Below, piece by piece: positions 1-8,749 of a stretch of DNA of 64,000 nucleotides (position 1 is the stretch's first letter; every line of letters begins with the position of its first letter). The notes below the pieces were generated by a model. The model searched no databases. It worked only from the letters and a program-made list of their open reading frames with translations, and was not told where the DNA came from. Source of the stretch: QANA01 sp963665505 (GTDB lineage: Bacteria; Bacillota; Clostridia; Christensenellales; Christensenellaceae); assembly GCA_963665505.1 (NCBI GenBank), contig OY762275.1:1736001-1800000 (forward strand). Reading direction: 5' to 3'. Both the position numbers and the translations under genes were made by a program.

Positions 1-566
<566 letters not shown>

Positions 567-743
567 AAAATTATATCGGCTTTCGCCGCTTTTCTCTTTT
601 TCTTGAAAAAGTTCGTCCGAGCTCTCTTCTTTCTTTAAGCTTCTTCTTTTTGATGCTTTCTTGTTTACGCTTCATTCTCTTGTCAAGGTGCCTCTCTTCT
701 CCTTCGCAGGCCTCCTCGGCCCGCTCTCGAAGAGCGCTTTATC

Positions 744-772
744 ATATTATCAAATATATATCCCTCTGTCAA
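744..772 (-). promoter_or_regulatory. rRNA operon promoter (sigma-A type)
   Basis: On the minus strand a TTGACA -35 (767-772) and a TAATAT -10 (744-749) are separated by exactly 17 bp, about 180 bp upstream of the 16S 5' end. The rest of 567-894 is pyrimidine-rich leader with no credible gene. It holds a short GCTCT-TCG-AGAGC hairpin just after the expected start and a second lone TTGACA at 681-686 without a good -10. Confidence 0.75.
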
Positions 773-894
773 CACCTTTTTCTACTTTTTCACTAAACCC
801 GTATCTTCCTTCTCCTCGCCCTTTTCTCTTTCATCCCCCTACGTACTTATCCCCCTTTCTTGCCTTCTTTCGTATACGGCCATATCAAAAAACC

Positions 895-931
895 AAGGCC
901 TCGTGTACAAAAACAATGTACGCGAGGCCTT
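895..931 (-). terminator. Terminator after spoVG
   Basis: A 14-bp stem (AAGGCCTCG core on each side, extended by GTAC) with a roughly 9-nt loop is followed on the minus strand by TTGGTTTTTT. It lies 28 bp after the spoVG stop and separates spoVG from the rRNA promoter. Confidence 0.85.
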
Positions 932-959
932 ACAAAAAAACAACATGAATAAATGGAAT

Positions 960-1229
960 TTATTCTTTGATTTCCTCCGGAAGCTCCTGATAGGCTTTTA
1001 ATATACAGTCCTGCAACATCGCTCTGGTTTCCGAATTGATAGGATGTACAATATCTTTATACTCTCCCGCAGGTGTCTTTCTGCTGGGCATAGCTATAAA
1101 AAGGCCGTTTTGTCCTTCAATTATTTTGATATCATGCACGGCAAACATATCATCGAATATAACAGACGCAACCGCACGCATCTTACCCGGAGCGTTGATC
1201 TTTCTGATCCTTACATCGGTTATCTCCAT
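960..1229 (-). CDS. spoVG: SpoVG septation/sporulation regulator
   Basis: Full-length SpoVG of 89 aa. The N-terminus MEITDVRIRKI and the central VIFDDMFAVHDIKIIEG and INSETR segments are typical of the family. SpoVG is a small nucleic-acid-binding protein that affects asymmetric septation, sporulation and other post-exponential processes. The start is fixed by AGGAGG seven bases before ATG. purR lies directly upstream on the same strand, as in the Bacillus purR-yabJ-spoVG order, but yabJ is missing here. A sigma-H-type promoter precedes it and a strong terminator follows, so it can be transcribed alone. Confidence 0.95.
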   Translation of the reverse strand: MEITDVRIRKINAPGKMRAVASVIFDDMFAVHDIKIIEGQNGLFIAMPSRKTPAGEYKDIVHPINSETRAMLQDCILKAYQELPEEIKE

Positions 1230-1291
1230 ACGAAATCCTCCTGTTGTTTAAAAAAACAACTTTGTAATACAGCACAAAATATATGTTTAAT

Positions 1292-1318
1292 ATTCGCCAA
1301 GAAAATCAAAATTCCTTT
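1292..1318 (-). promoter_or_regulatory. Sigma-H-type promoter of spoVG
   Basis: On the minus strand AAAGGAATT (1310-1318) and GGCGAAT (1292-1298) are separated by 11 bp. This matches the Bacillus sigma-H consensus RnAGGAwWW-N11/12-RnnGAAT at every specified base. spoVG is a classical sigma-H target, which supports the reading. Confidence 0.7.
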
Positions 1319-1362
1319 TTTAAAAGGACTTTATGATCCTTTCCCTCTTTCCTGTTAATTCT

Positions 1363-2175
1363 TTAAACATTGGAAATTACTTGGATTTTTTGTTGTTCCT
1401 CATTGATTTCCTGCAAAACCATAAGGCTCTTGTAATTCTCGATGCGTTTTTTATTCGGCACTTTTGTAGAAATCGCCGCTCCGCAGCCGACGACCACAAT
1501 ACTGAATTCTTTCATCATTTCAAACAGAGCATGCACCGTCCCGCCTCCGGCGATAAAATCGTCGATGATCAGTGTTTTTTGTCCTTCCTGTACGGCGCGT
1601 TTGGCCAGAGACATCGTCTGCATGCGTCTGGAAGAACCCGACATATAGTTGATTGTAACAACAGAGCCTTCCGTCACTTTGTTTTTGCGGCGCGCCACCA
1701 CGAGCGGCCGTTCGAACAATCTTGCAACGCTCATTGCCAGCGGGATCCCTTTTGCTTCCACTGTTATAATAAAATCCGGCGCCGTCTTAGAAAAAAAATC
1801 CCAGAGCATTTTGGCCAGTTTGCCTACATAAACCGGATTATAAAAAATATCTGCGGTATATAGAAACCCCCCCGGCAATATACGGGACGGATTCTTCAAT
1901 TTCTGCACAATCTCTTCTATCACGGCGCGCTTCTCGTCTTTCCGAAGAGAAGGCAGGTAGCGGATCCCCCCGCCAGCGCCCATCAAGACCTCGATATCCC
2001 CCAACCCATATTTTTGGAAAGTTTCCCGGATGATCGCAATATCTTCGCTCAGGGTCGACTTCGCCGATCCGAACATTTCTGAAAAATAAGAAAGGGAATA
2101 CAACCGGCTAGGATTATTCGTCAATATAGAACTTACCGTGCTTAACCTTTCTTTTCTGTTTGCTGCTGTGCTCAT
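1363..2175 (-). CDS. purR: PurR, purine operon repressor (Bacillus type)
   Basis: A 270-aa protein with an N-terminal winged-helix region (about residues 5-75) followed by a phosphoribosyltransferase-like domain. The PRPP-binding loop LIIDDFIAGGGTV is at about 202-214. In Bacillus this repressor binds PurBoxes upstream of purine genes and is released by PRPP. Length and architecture are normal. It is divergent from murC and 133 bp upstream of spoVG. No purine biosynthesis gene is in the window, but an NCS2 purine permease lies near 28 kb. Confidence 0.93.
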   Translation of the reverse strand: MSTAANRKERLSTVSSILTNNPSRLYSLSYFSEMFGSAKSTLSEDIAIIRETFQKYGLGDIEVLMGAGGGIRYLPSLRKDEKRAVIEEIVQKLKNPSRILPGGFLYTADIFYNPVYVGKLAKMLWDFFSKTAPDFIITVEAKGIPLAMSVARLFERPLVVARRKNKVTEGSVVTINYMSGSSRRMQTMSLAKRAVQEGQKTLIIDDFIAGGGTVHALFEMMKEFSIVVVGCGAAISTKVPNKKRIENYKSLMVLQEINEEQQKIQVISNV

Positions 2176-2274
2176 ATGCTTTTCTATTTCTCCGAATTGT
2201 TTTTATTATTATTCCAATATCATTCGTATTTTAACATTTATTTAACGAAAAATCCAGTTTATTTTTATATTTTG

Positions 2275-2304
2275 TTGATTATATGGCAAAAAGTCTAGTA
2301 TAAT
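2275..2304 (+). promoter_or_regulatory. murC promoter
   Basis: TTGATT (2275-2280), an 18-bp spacer and a perfect TATAAT (2299-2304). It implies a leader of about 130 nt before the murC ATG. Confidence 0.6.
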
Positions 2305-2356
2305 ATCATATAAACGGACAGATTTGCCTTTCGTATACAAAATTTTATAATATACA

Positions 2357-2419
2357 AAACTGCAAAGCAGATGCATCTTGTGCATTGGATTGCGACTTTA
2401 TCCTCTGCTGAAGCAGTTT
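2357..2419 (+). other. Structured 5' leader of murC
   Basis: Within the predicted murC leader, AAACTGC (2357-2363) pairs with GCAGTTT (2413-2419). Inside that, GCAGA (2367-2371) pairs with TCTGC (2404-2408), and a small TGCA/TGCA hairpin sits at the tip. No known riboswitch class was recognised. Confidence 0.35.
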
Positions 2420-2439
2420 CATTGTCTGGAGGAATTTGT

Positions 2440-3828
2440 ATGACAAAAAATGTTGATATTGCCGATTATAAAAATGGCCGGATCCATTTCATAGGGATCG
2501 GCGGCTGTTCCATGAGCGGCCTTGCCCAGATCCTGCATGACCTTGGATATAAAGTTTCGGGGTCGGATAAAAAGCAATCCGGTTTCACAGACATCTTGAC
2601 AAAATTGGGGATCGAAACACATATCGGCCATAGTGAAGACTGGGTCAAAGGCGTGGCGCTTTGCGTTTATACACCCGCGATAAAACCAAACAATATAGAG
2701 TTTGCCTACGCGAAGAAAAATAATATCCCGCTCCTGGAGCGTTCCGTACTGTTGGGACAGATCAGCAGAAACTATGAGACCACTGTTTGTGTATCCGGTT
2801 GCCATGGTAAAACCACGATCACTTCCATGTTGGCGCTCATCACAAAAGATACGCACCTCGATCCTACCGTGCATGTGGGCGGTATGATCGATTTTCTGTC
2901 CGGCGGCGTACGCGTCGGCGGCAATAATCTGTTCATCACGGAAGCCTGCGAATATGTCCGCAGCTTCTTAACGCTACATCCTTCTTATATTATCATAAAT
3001 AATATTGATGACGACCACCTGGATTATTATAAAAACATCCAGGAAATCATCGATACTTTCGTGGATTTCGCCCGCTTGCTGCCAAAAGACGGCATCCTGT
3101 TCGCAAATGCAGATGACCCCAATACCCGTATCGTCATACAACGAGCAGAGCGCAAAGTCATTACCTACAGCCTGAACGGGAACGGCGACTATACGGTAGG
3201 CAACATACAGTTCGATTCTATTGGGAATACCGAATTTGACGTTTATCAAAAAGATGCGTACCTGGGCCATATCCAGCTCCATATTCCCGGCATACATAAC
3301 GTGCAAAACGCGCTGGCGGCCACCGTCCTTGCGCATGAGGTCCTCGGAATCTCCCTTGCGGATATCGCGGCATCTCTTGCCCACTATCATCTTGCACGGA
3401 GACGCTTCGAATTCATTGGGGAGCGCGACGGTGTGAAAATCTTCCACGACTATGCACACCACCCGACAGAGATCCGCGCCTGCCTTGCTTCGGCCAAACT
3501 GTATCCGCATAAAAAGATCTACGCGTTGTTCCAATGCAATTCTTACACCCGCGCAAAAACCTTAAAAGAAAAATATGGCCTTTCGTTCAATAACGCGGAC
3601 GTGGTGATGATGCCCGATATTTATCCCGGGCGCGATATCGATAAGGGAGATATCCACGCCACGGATGTGGTCGCCTGCATCAATGCACATTCGCATAACT
3701 GTTTGTATCTGCCCACGTTCCAGGACATCAAAGACTATCTGCTCGACCATTGGCAGCCGGGAGATATCGTTGTTACACTCGGTTCGGGAGACGTCAATAA
3801 GCAACAGCTTATATTACTGGAAAAATAA
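2440..3828 (+). CDS. murC: UDP-N-acetylmuramate--L-alanine ligase MurC
   Basis: A 462-aa Mur ligase that adds L-Ala to UDP-MurNAc in the cytoplasm, the first step of peptidoglycan stem-peptide synthesis. The N-terminal Rossmann segment IHFIGIGGCSMSGLA (about 15-29) is diagnostic of MurC. The ATP loop GCHGKTT is at about 120-126, and the central HDYAHHPTEI motif is present. The reading frame extends upstream to 2371, but GGAGG seven bases before the ATG at 2440 and the family N-terminus fix the start here. It is monocistronic, with its own promoter and terminator. Confidence 0.96.
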   Translation: MTKNVDIADYKNGRIHFIGIGGCSMSGLAQILHDLGYKVSGSDKKQSGFTDILTKLGIETHIGHSEDWVKGVALCVYTPAIKPNNIEFAYAKKNNIPLLERSVLLGQISRNYETTVCVSGCHGKTTITSMLALITKDTHLDPTVHVGGMIDFLSGGVRVGGNNLFITEACEYVRSFLTLHPSYIIINNIDDDHLDYYKNIQEIIDTFVDFARLLPKDGILFANADDPNTRIVIQRAERKVITYSLNGNGDYTVGNIQFDSIGNTEFDVYQKDAYLGHIQLHIPGIHNVQNALAATVLAHEVLGISLADIAASLAHYHLARRRFEFIGERDGVKIFHDYAHHPTEIRACLASAKLYPHKKIYALFQCNSYTRAKTLKEKYGLSFNNADVVMMPDIYPGRDIDKGDIHATDVVACINAHSHNCLYLPTFQDIKDYLLDHWQPGDIVVTLGSGDVNKQQLILLEK

Positions 3829-3871
3829 TACGCATCCGGTACGGTATGTACAAACAATTATCGGAAATTAC

Positions 3872-3910
3872 GGAGACGGCGGCTCCACAGGGTGCCCCGT
3901 CTCCTTTTTT
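3872..3910 (+). terminator. Terminator after murC
   Basis: GGAGACGG (3872-3879) pairs with CCGTCTCC (3897-3904), with an inner GGC/GCC pair, and is followed directly by a T run. Confidence 0.85.
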
Positions 3911-3981
3911 CAGATTTTCTGTAAGATTTTTGAAAAATCCCCCAATAATACTATGAACAGATTGGTTGAGCAGGAGATCCC

Positions 3982-4545
3982 ATGCAAGACGCAGATTTAT
4001 TACATTTATTGAAAAAGGACCCTTCAAAGGGGCTGCATGCCTTAATGGATGTTTACGCCGGGCTTGTTTTCTTCCTTATCCGGAATAAAACCTCGGACGT
4101 ATGTTCGATCGAGGATATGGAAGAATGCATGAGCGACGTTTTTACGGCGTTTTACCGGCGCGTGCCGGAGATCGATCTGCAGAAGGGCACGATTAAGGCG
4201 TATCTTTGTCAGATCGCAAAGCGGACGGCCATCCATCTTTATAAAAAGAAAACGGCGGAAAAATGCAATGTATCGCTGAACGATGCATACAGGGAAGGAT
4301 CGACGTCCGACGGGTTTTCCATAGAAGAAACGTATGTGGCGGAAGAAACCCGAGCGCGCCTGATCAAGAGCATTGGCGAACTGACGGAACCGGACCGCGC
4401 CATCATCATCAGCAAATATTTTTACGGCGAATCTTCCCGGTCTATCTCTGCACGATTGGGTCTGTCGGTATCTGCGATCGATACCCGGGCATCCCGCGCC
4501 TTAAAAAAACTCAAAACAAAGTTGGAGGGTAAAATCGATGGTTAA
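3982..4545 (+). CDS. RNA polymerase sigma-70 family (ECF-like) sigma factor
   Basis: A 187-aa protein with sigma region 2 in the N-terminal half (MEECMSDVFTAFYRRVPEID, then AYLCQIAKRTAI, about 50-80). Region 4 is at about 130-182, with a helix-turn-helix in SSRSISARLGLSVSAID. The size and absence of regions 1 and 3 fit extracytoplasmic-function sigma factors. It overlaps the next gene, a membrane protein, by 8 bp, the usual sigma/anti-sigma arrangement. GGAG lies five bases before the ATG. Target promoters are unknown. Confidence 0.85.
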   Translation: MQDADLLHLLKKDPSKGLHALMDVYAGLVFFLIRNKTSDVCSIEDMEECMSDVFTAFYRRVPEIDLQKGTIKAYLCQIAKRTAIHLYKKKTAEKCNVSLNDAYREGSTSDGFSIEETYVAEETRARLIKSIGELTEPDRAIIISKYFYGESSRSISARLGLSVSAIDTRASRALKKLKTKLEGKIDG

Positions 4546-6082
4546 AAATTTATCCGATCTTTTAGAAGAAAGCACACCGCAGGAAATCGACCGCCTTATC
4601 GGCAGTGAAAAACGGGAAGCCTTCGGTTTTGATTTGGCGAAAGTCAAGGCGGGCGTATACCGCAAGACTGGGGTCGCAGCGACTGCGCCCAAAACGGCAA
4701 AAAAAGGCCGCTTATGGCCAAAATGGGGCCTTTTTGCGGCCTGCTTTGTCCTGCTCGCCGTATGCGGCACGGCGGTTGTCGCAGAAGCCAAAGAATACAC
4801 GGCGGCGATTGCCTTTTTCCAGGAATATGAACTTTCGACGGATGGACTTTCCAGAACCGATATCAAAAAAGTATACCGTGATATCACGACCGGAAAATTC
4901 ACATATGAAAAGACTTCCGGCGTCATCATAACAAGCGTCAGCGGATACGATATTTTCCAGGAAGACCCCACGCCGGAAGATCTGGAGAATCTATGGAATT
5001 ACCGGAACGGCGACGGATACAACATGGTCACCAATCATACGGCGAACGGTATTTCCTATTCCTACGAAAGTGTCTATACAATGGATCCTGCACTCGGATT
5101 TGATGTACTGGATAAAACCATATTTACAAAACGCATTGACGGTAAAACCGTCTGGAGCACAGACCTGTACAACATCGTTATCCCGGAATATGCGGTTTTT
5201 GAAGATTATGTGGTCATTTATGGCCAAACAGACATATGGTCTTCCGATCAGAAATGCTACGGCCGCGTCCTCCTTCTGGATACAGACGGCAATATCCTCT
5301 GGAATAAAACGCCCGACAACGGCTTTCAGCGAGAATTCTATGAACAGGCAGTCTGTGATAGAACTGGCATTGCCCTGTTCGGGCGGGGGAATCTGCAAAC
5401 TTTATGTTACACGAAACTGGATTACAGTGGAAAGCTGCTGCAATACACGCAAACAAAGATCGGCAGCTACACGATCAAAAACGCCGCCAGGCTCGGGGAA
5501 GGCTACATCCTTTTGCTGTCCAGCTACGATGTGGGCGAGGAGAAAGATGAATACATTGCAAAAATAGATCCGGACGGCTCCTTATCCGATTCTTTCACCT
5601 ATTCTTCCGATGAACAGGACTACTATATCACCGATATGCTCGAATACAACGGCAATGTGTACCTCAGCACCTACACCGTCCCTAAGCTCAACAAGGGCGA
5701 AGGCACGGCCGGTGGGCGGTACGACATCGCGGGTGTGCTGAATCAATTGTTCACAGAGGACGGCATTTACGAAATTGAGAATGCGGCATTGACTGAAATG
5801 ATGCGTGCACACTTTACGGCGGCTTTGTTTGTATGCAATACGCAGACGGGTGTGCCGGATACATTTTACGCAATCGATGGTTCTCTGGGAGCAGACCTGT
5901 ATGTGAACGACGACGGAAACCTTGTCTGGAACGTAGAAAGCATAACGGACGCATACTTCTCTCCGTTCACCTCTTCGTTCACGATCGGCGGCACATGTTA
6001 TATTTACAGATACTGTTTTGATGAGAACGGCCTACTGCTCAGCCAGGAAAAAACCGATGAGATCGTTGCCTTTCGCAGGTAA
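4538..6082 (+). CDS. Membrane-anchored putative anti-sigma factor with large outer domain
   Basis: A 514-aa protein with about 60 cytoplasmic residues, one transmembrane segment (about 62-83) and about 430 extracytoplasmic residues. The outer part has repeated short blocks such as LLLDTDGNILWNK and AKIDPDGSLSDSF, suggesting a beta-propeller-like or quinoprotein-like fold. The start overlaps the end of the sigma gene by 8 bp, so translation is probably coupled. From position and topology I infer that it holds the sigma factor at the membrane and senses an envelope signal. No catalytic motif or named family was recognised beyond this. Confidence 0.65.
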   Translation: MVKNLSDLLEESTPQEIDRLIGSEKREAFGFDLAKVKAGVYRKTGVAATAPKTAKKGRLWPKWGLFAACFVLLAVCGTAVVAEAKEYTAAIAFFQEYELSTDGLSRTDIKKVYRDITTGKFTYEKTSGVIITSVSGYDIFQEDPTPEDLENLWNYRNGDGYNMVTNHTANGISYSYESVYTMDPALGFDVLDKTIFTKRIDGKTVWSTDLYNIVIPEYAVFEDYVVIYGQTDIWSSDQKCYGRVLLLDTDGNILWNKTPDNGFQREFYEQAVCDRTGIALFGRGNLQTLCYTKLDYSGKLLQYTQTKIGSYTIKNAARLGEGYILLLSSYDVGEEKDEYIAKIDPDGSLSDSFTYSSDEQDYYITDMLEYNGNVYLSTYTVPKLNKGEGTAGGRYDIAGVLNQLFTEDGIYEIENAALTEMMRAHFTAALFVCNTQTGVPDTFYAIDGSLGADLYVNDDGNLVWNVESITDAYFSPFTSSFTIGGTCYIYRYCFDENGLLLSQEKTDEIVAFRR

Positions 6083-6141
6083 TGCCTGCCGGTTCTATGC
6101 TTAGCCAAAGTTGCGCGACCCGCGCTGAAAAAACATCTATA

Positions 6142-6170
6142 AAAGAGCAATCGGAGATTGCTCTTTTTAT
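6142..6170. terminator. Bidirectional terminator
   Basis: AAAGAGCAATC and GATTGCTCTTT form an 11-bp stem with a GGA loop and A/T tracts on both sides. It lies between the convergent anti-sigma gene and the pseudouridine synthase gene. Confidence 0.85.
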
Positions 6171-6203
6171 TTATCCGTCCCCTATCATTTTCGCGGATGT
6201 CCG

Positions 6204-7115
6204 TTATTGGCGGAGAGGTTCGATTTTTTCGAGCACTTCCTGAAAATAGGCGGGAAGCGGCGCCAAAAACTCCATTTTTTCTCCGGTCGCCGGATGGTAC
6301 AATACAAGTCTGCCTGCATGCAACATTTGTCCTTCCGTTTCGAAAGGGCCTTTCCTGCGGGTGTAGACGGCATCCCCTACAACGGGATGCCCGATATGGG
6401 CCATATGCACACGAATCTGGTGGGTACGGCCTGTTTTCAAAGAAACTTCTACGAGCGTATAGGCCCCGTAGCGGGCCAACACACGATACGCCGAAACAGC
6501 TGCCCGCCCGCCCGGGACCACCGCCATTTTTTTCCTGTTTTTGGGGTGCCGGGCAATCGGTGCGTCGATCACGCCCGTGTCTTGCGGGATATTGCCATAA
6601 CACAGCGCGGTGTAGATCCGCAAGGCTTTTTTCTCTTTGATTTGTTTGGCCAGACAGACGTGTGCGGCGTCGTTTTTTGCAACGACGAGCAGTCCGGTCG
6701 TATCTTTATCCAGTCGATGCACAATGCCCGGCCGCAGTTTCCCATTGATGCCCGAAAGGTCTTTTATATGGTAGAGAAGCGCATTTACCAACGTACCGTC
6801 CCTGCTGCCCGGCGCCGGATGTGTGACCATTCCTTTGGGCTTATCCACAATTAGGATATCCGAATCCTCATACACGATGTCCAGCGGGATATCCTGCGCG
6901 GCCGCTTCTATCGGCTGCGGCGCCGGCAGATGAATCGTGATGATATTTCCCGGTTTGACTTTATCGGCGGCTTCCGCCGCCTTGCCATCCACCAGTACAC
7001 CGCCTTCCTTTATCAGATGGCGGAAAAAAGAACGGGTCCTAGACGGCACGAGCGTCACAAGATATTTGTCCAGTCTGGGCGCATTTGTTTCCGCGGTAAA
7101 AACCAGCGTTTTCAT
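6204..7115 (-). CDS. RluD-family 23S rRNA pseudouridine synthase
   Basis: A 303-aa enzyme that isomerises uridine to pseudouridine in rRNA. An N-terminal S4 RNA-binding domain (about 12-60) precedes the RluA/RluD catalytic domain. The active-site motif is PGIVHRLDKDTTG, with Asp at about 136, and GRTHQIRVH follows. The frame extends 19 codons upstream, but the ATG at 7115 overlaps the lspA stop in an ATGA junction and gives the normal N-terminus. The lspA-rluD order is conserved in many Firmicutes. The exact target uridines cannot be told from sequence. Confidence 0.93.
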   Translation of the reverse strand: MKTLVFTAETNAPRLDKYLVTLVPSRTRSFFRHLIKEGGVLVDGKAAEAADKVKPGNIITIHLPAPQPIEAAAQDIPLDIVYEDSDILIVDKPKGMVTHPAPGSRDGTLVNALLYHIKDLSGINGKLRPGIVHRLDKDTTGLLVVAKNDAAHVCLAKQIKEKKALRIYTALCYGNIPQDTGVIDAPIARHPKNRKKMAVVPGGRAAVSAYRVLARYGAYTLVEVSLKTGRTHQIRVHMAHIGHPVVGDAVYTRRKGPFETEGQMLHAGRLVLYHPATGEKMEFLAPLPAYFQEVLEKIEPLRQ

Positions 7116-7606
7116 GGCTTTATGTCTTTGCAGGACGGCTGCTTGGCTTTGGGGGAAACAGACCTTCCCCATTCCAAGAAAAAGATGGAGAGGATCAACA
7201 ACACCGTCCCCATGTTAACACAGATATCCGCAATATTGAAAACGGCAAATTCTATAAAATCAAATTTGATAAAATCGACGACATACCCCAGAAAAACTCT
7301 GTCGACCAGATTGCCCAGCGCGCCTGCCATCATAAAAGCCAGCGCGATTTTTGACAGGCGGCTGAACAGATGCCTGTACCGTATGAGCACGTAGAGCAAT
7401 ACCAACGCGAGCAGCCCCGTGACAACAGCCAACATGACCGTGCTGTCGCCGAGCATGCCAAACGCAGCGCCCGTATTTTCCACATACGAATAACTGAGTA
7501 CGCCCGGGATAATCACCCGCGACATACCGTAAAAATGATTGGATATCCATATCTTGCTCAATTGATCGGCCAATACGCCCAACACCACAATAATAGTCTC
7601 TACCAC
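7112..7606 (-). CDS. lspA: Lipoprotein signal peptidase LspA
   Basis: A 164-aa integral membrane aspartyl protease that cleaves prolipoprotein signal peptides after lipidation. Four hydrophobic segments are visible. The catalytic aspartates are in VVDF (about D111) and FNIAD (about D127), with upstream ENTGAAFG and GNLVDR motifs. An open frame continues upstream into prfB sequence, but a GTG at 7606 preceded by GGAG gives the normal length, so I chose it. It starts 12 bp after the prfB stop and ends in an ATGA overlap with the next gene. Confidence 0.9.
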   Translation of the reverse strand: MVETIIVVLGVLADQLSKIWISNHFYGMSRVIIPGVLSYSYVENTGAAFGMLGDSTVMLAVVTGLLALVLLYVLIRYRHLFSRLSKIALAFMMAGALGNLVDRVFLGYVVDFIKFDFIEFAVFNIADICVNMGTVLLILSIFFLEWGRSVSPKAKQPSCKDIKP

Positions 7607-7617
7607 GCTTCGCTCCG

Positions 7618-8719
7618 TCAGTACATTTTCAGATATTCGTTTATAAAAAGGTCGATGTCCCCGTCCATCACCGCAACGATATTGCCCATTTCGGCAGACG
7701 TCCGGTGGTCTTTTACCAATGTATACGGCTGGAAAACATACGAACGGATCTGGCTGCCCCATTCTATTTTCTTCATTTCTCCCTTCATGCTTTCCATTTC
7801 CTTTTTCCGCTCTTCTTCCCGCACATTCGCCAGCTTCGAGCGGAGCATCCGCATGCAGGTTTCTCTGTTCTGGATCTGCGAGCGTTCGTTCTGGCACTGC
7901 ACAACGATCCCCGTCGGGATATGGGTCATGCGTACGGCAGAGTCCGTCTTGTTGACATGCTGGCCGCCTTTGCCTGAAGACCGGTAGGTATCGACCCGCA
8001 GATCTTCCGGCCGAATCTCTATCTCCGAATCGTCCTCCATGATTTCCGGCATCACATCGACCGACGCAAAAGAGGTATGGCGCCGGGCAGATGCGTCAAA
8101 AGGCGATATCCGCACCAGCCGGTGCACGCCTTTTTCCCCTTTCAGATACCCGTAGGCATTTTTCCCTTCGATCACCATCGTGACGCTTTTGACCCCGGCC
8201 TCTTCTCCCTCCAGCAGATCCAATACCTTTATGTCATAATGCCTGCGCTCCGCCCAGCGGGTATACATCCGGTAAAGCATGGAAACCCAATCCTGCGCTT
8301 CCGTACCGCCGGCCCCCGCATGCAGGGAAAGGATCGCGTTGTTCTTGTCATATTTCCCGCCAAGAAGCGTATCCAAATAAAATTGATCCACTCCTTTTTG
8401 GAGCGCATGCGCCATCTTTTTGATTTCTTCTTCCAGGCTTTCGTCCGGTTCTTCTTCTTCCAAATCCAACCAAGTCCCGAGATCTTCTGCCTCTTCGGAT
8501 AACTTTGAAAAACGCCTTATAGATTCTTCCAGAGAAACGACTTCTTTGTTTGTTTCATTGGCTTTCTTGATATCGTCCCAAAAATCGGGCGTTTCCATTT
8601 GTTTCTTATACGCTTCGAGTTGCTTCTTCATGGAAGCGACGTCAAAGAGACTCACCTGCCTCTTTTAGCATAGTCTTCGCTTTTTCCAACAGCATCCTGT
8701 ACTCATCCAGCTGGATCAT
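7618..8719 (-). CDS. prfB: Peptide chain release factor 2, with programmed +1 frameshift
   Basis: RF2 releases nascent chains at UGA and UAA codons. The main frame carries RSSGKGGQHVNKTDS with the catalytic GGQ. The gene starts at ATG 8719 and reads 25 codons (MIQLDEYRMLLEKAKTMLKE and AGESL) to an in-frame TGA at 8642-8644. The context is AGGTGAGTCTCTTTGAC, that is, an internal Shine-Dalgarno-like stretch, CTT, TGA, C. A +1 slip on CTT skips base 8644 and continues with DVASMKKQLE to 7618, giving 366 aa, the normal RF2 length. The coding sequence is therefore join(8719..8645, 8643..7618). The upstream neighbour is secA, the usual order. Confidence 0.93.
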
Positions 8720-8749
8720 GCCCTATCACCCCTTACCATTTATTTTTTA

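Noticed and set aside
661..948. Open frame of 95 codons on the plus strand in the rRNA leader
   Set aside because: It is antisense to the rRNA promoter and spoVG terminator, is low complexity, and has no ribosome site.
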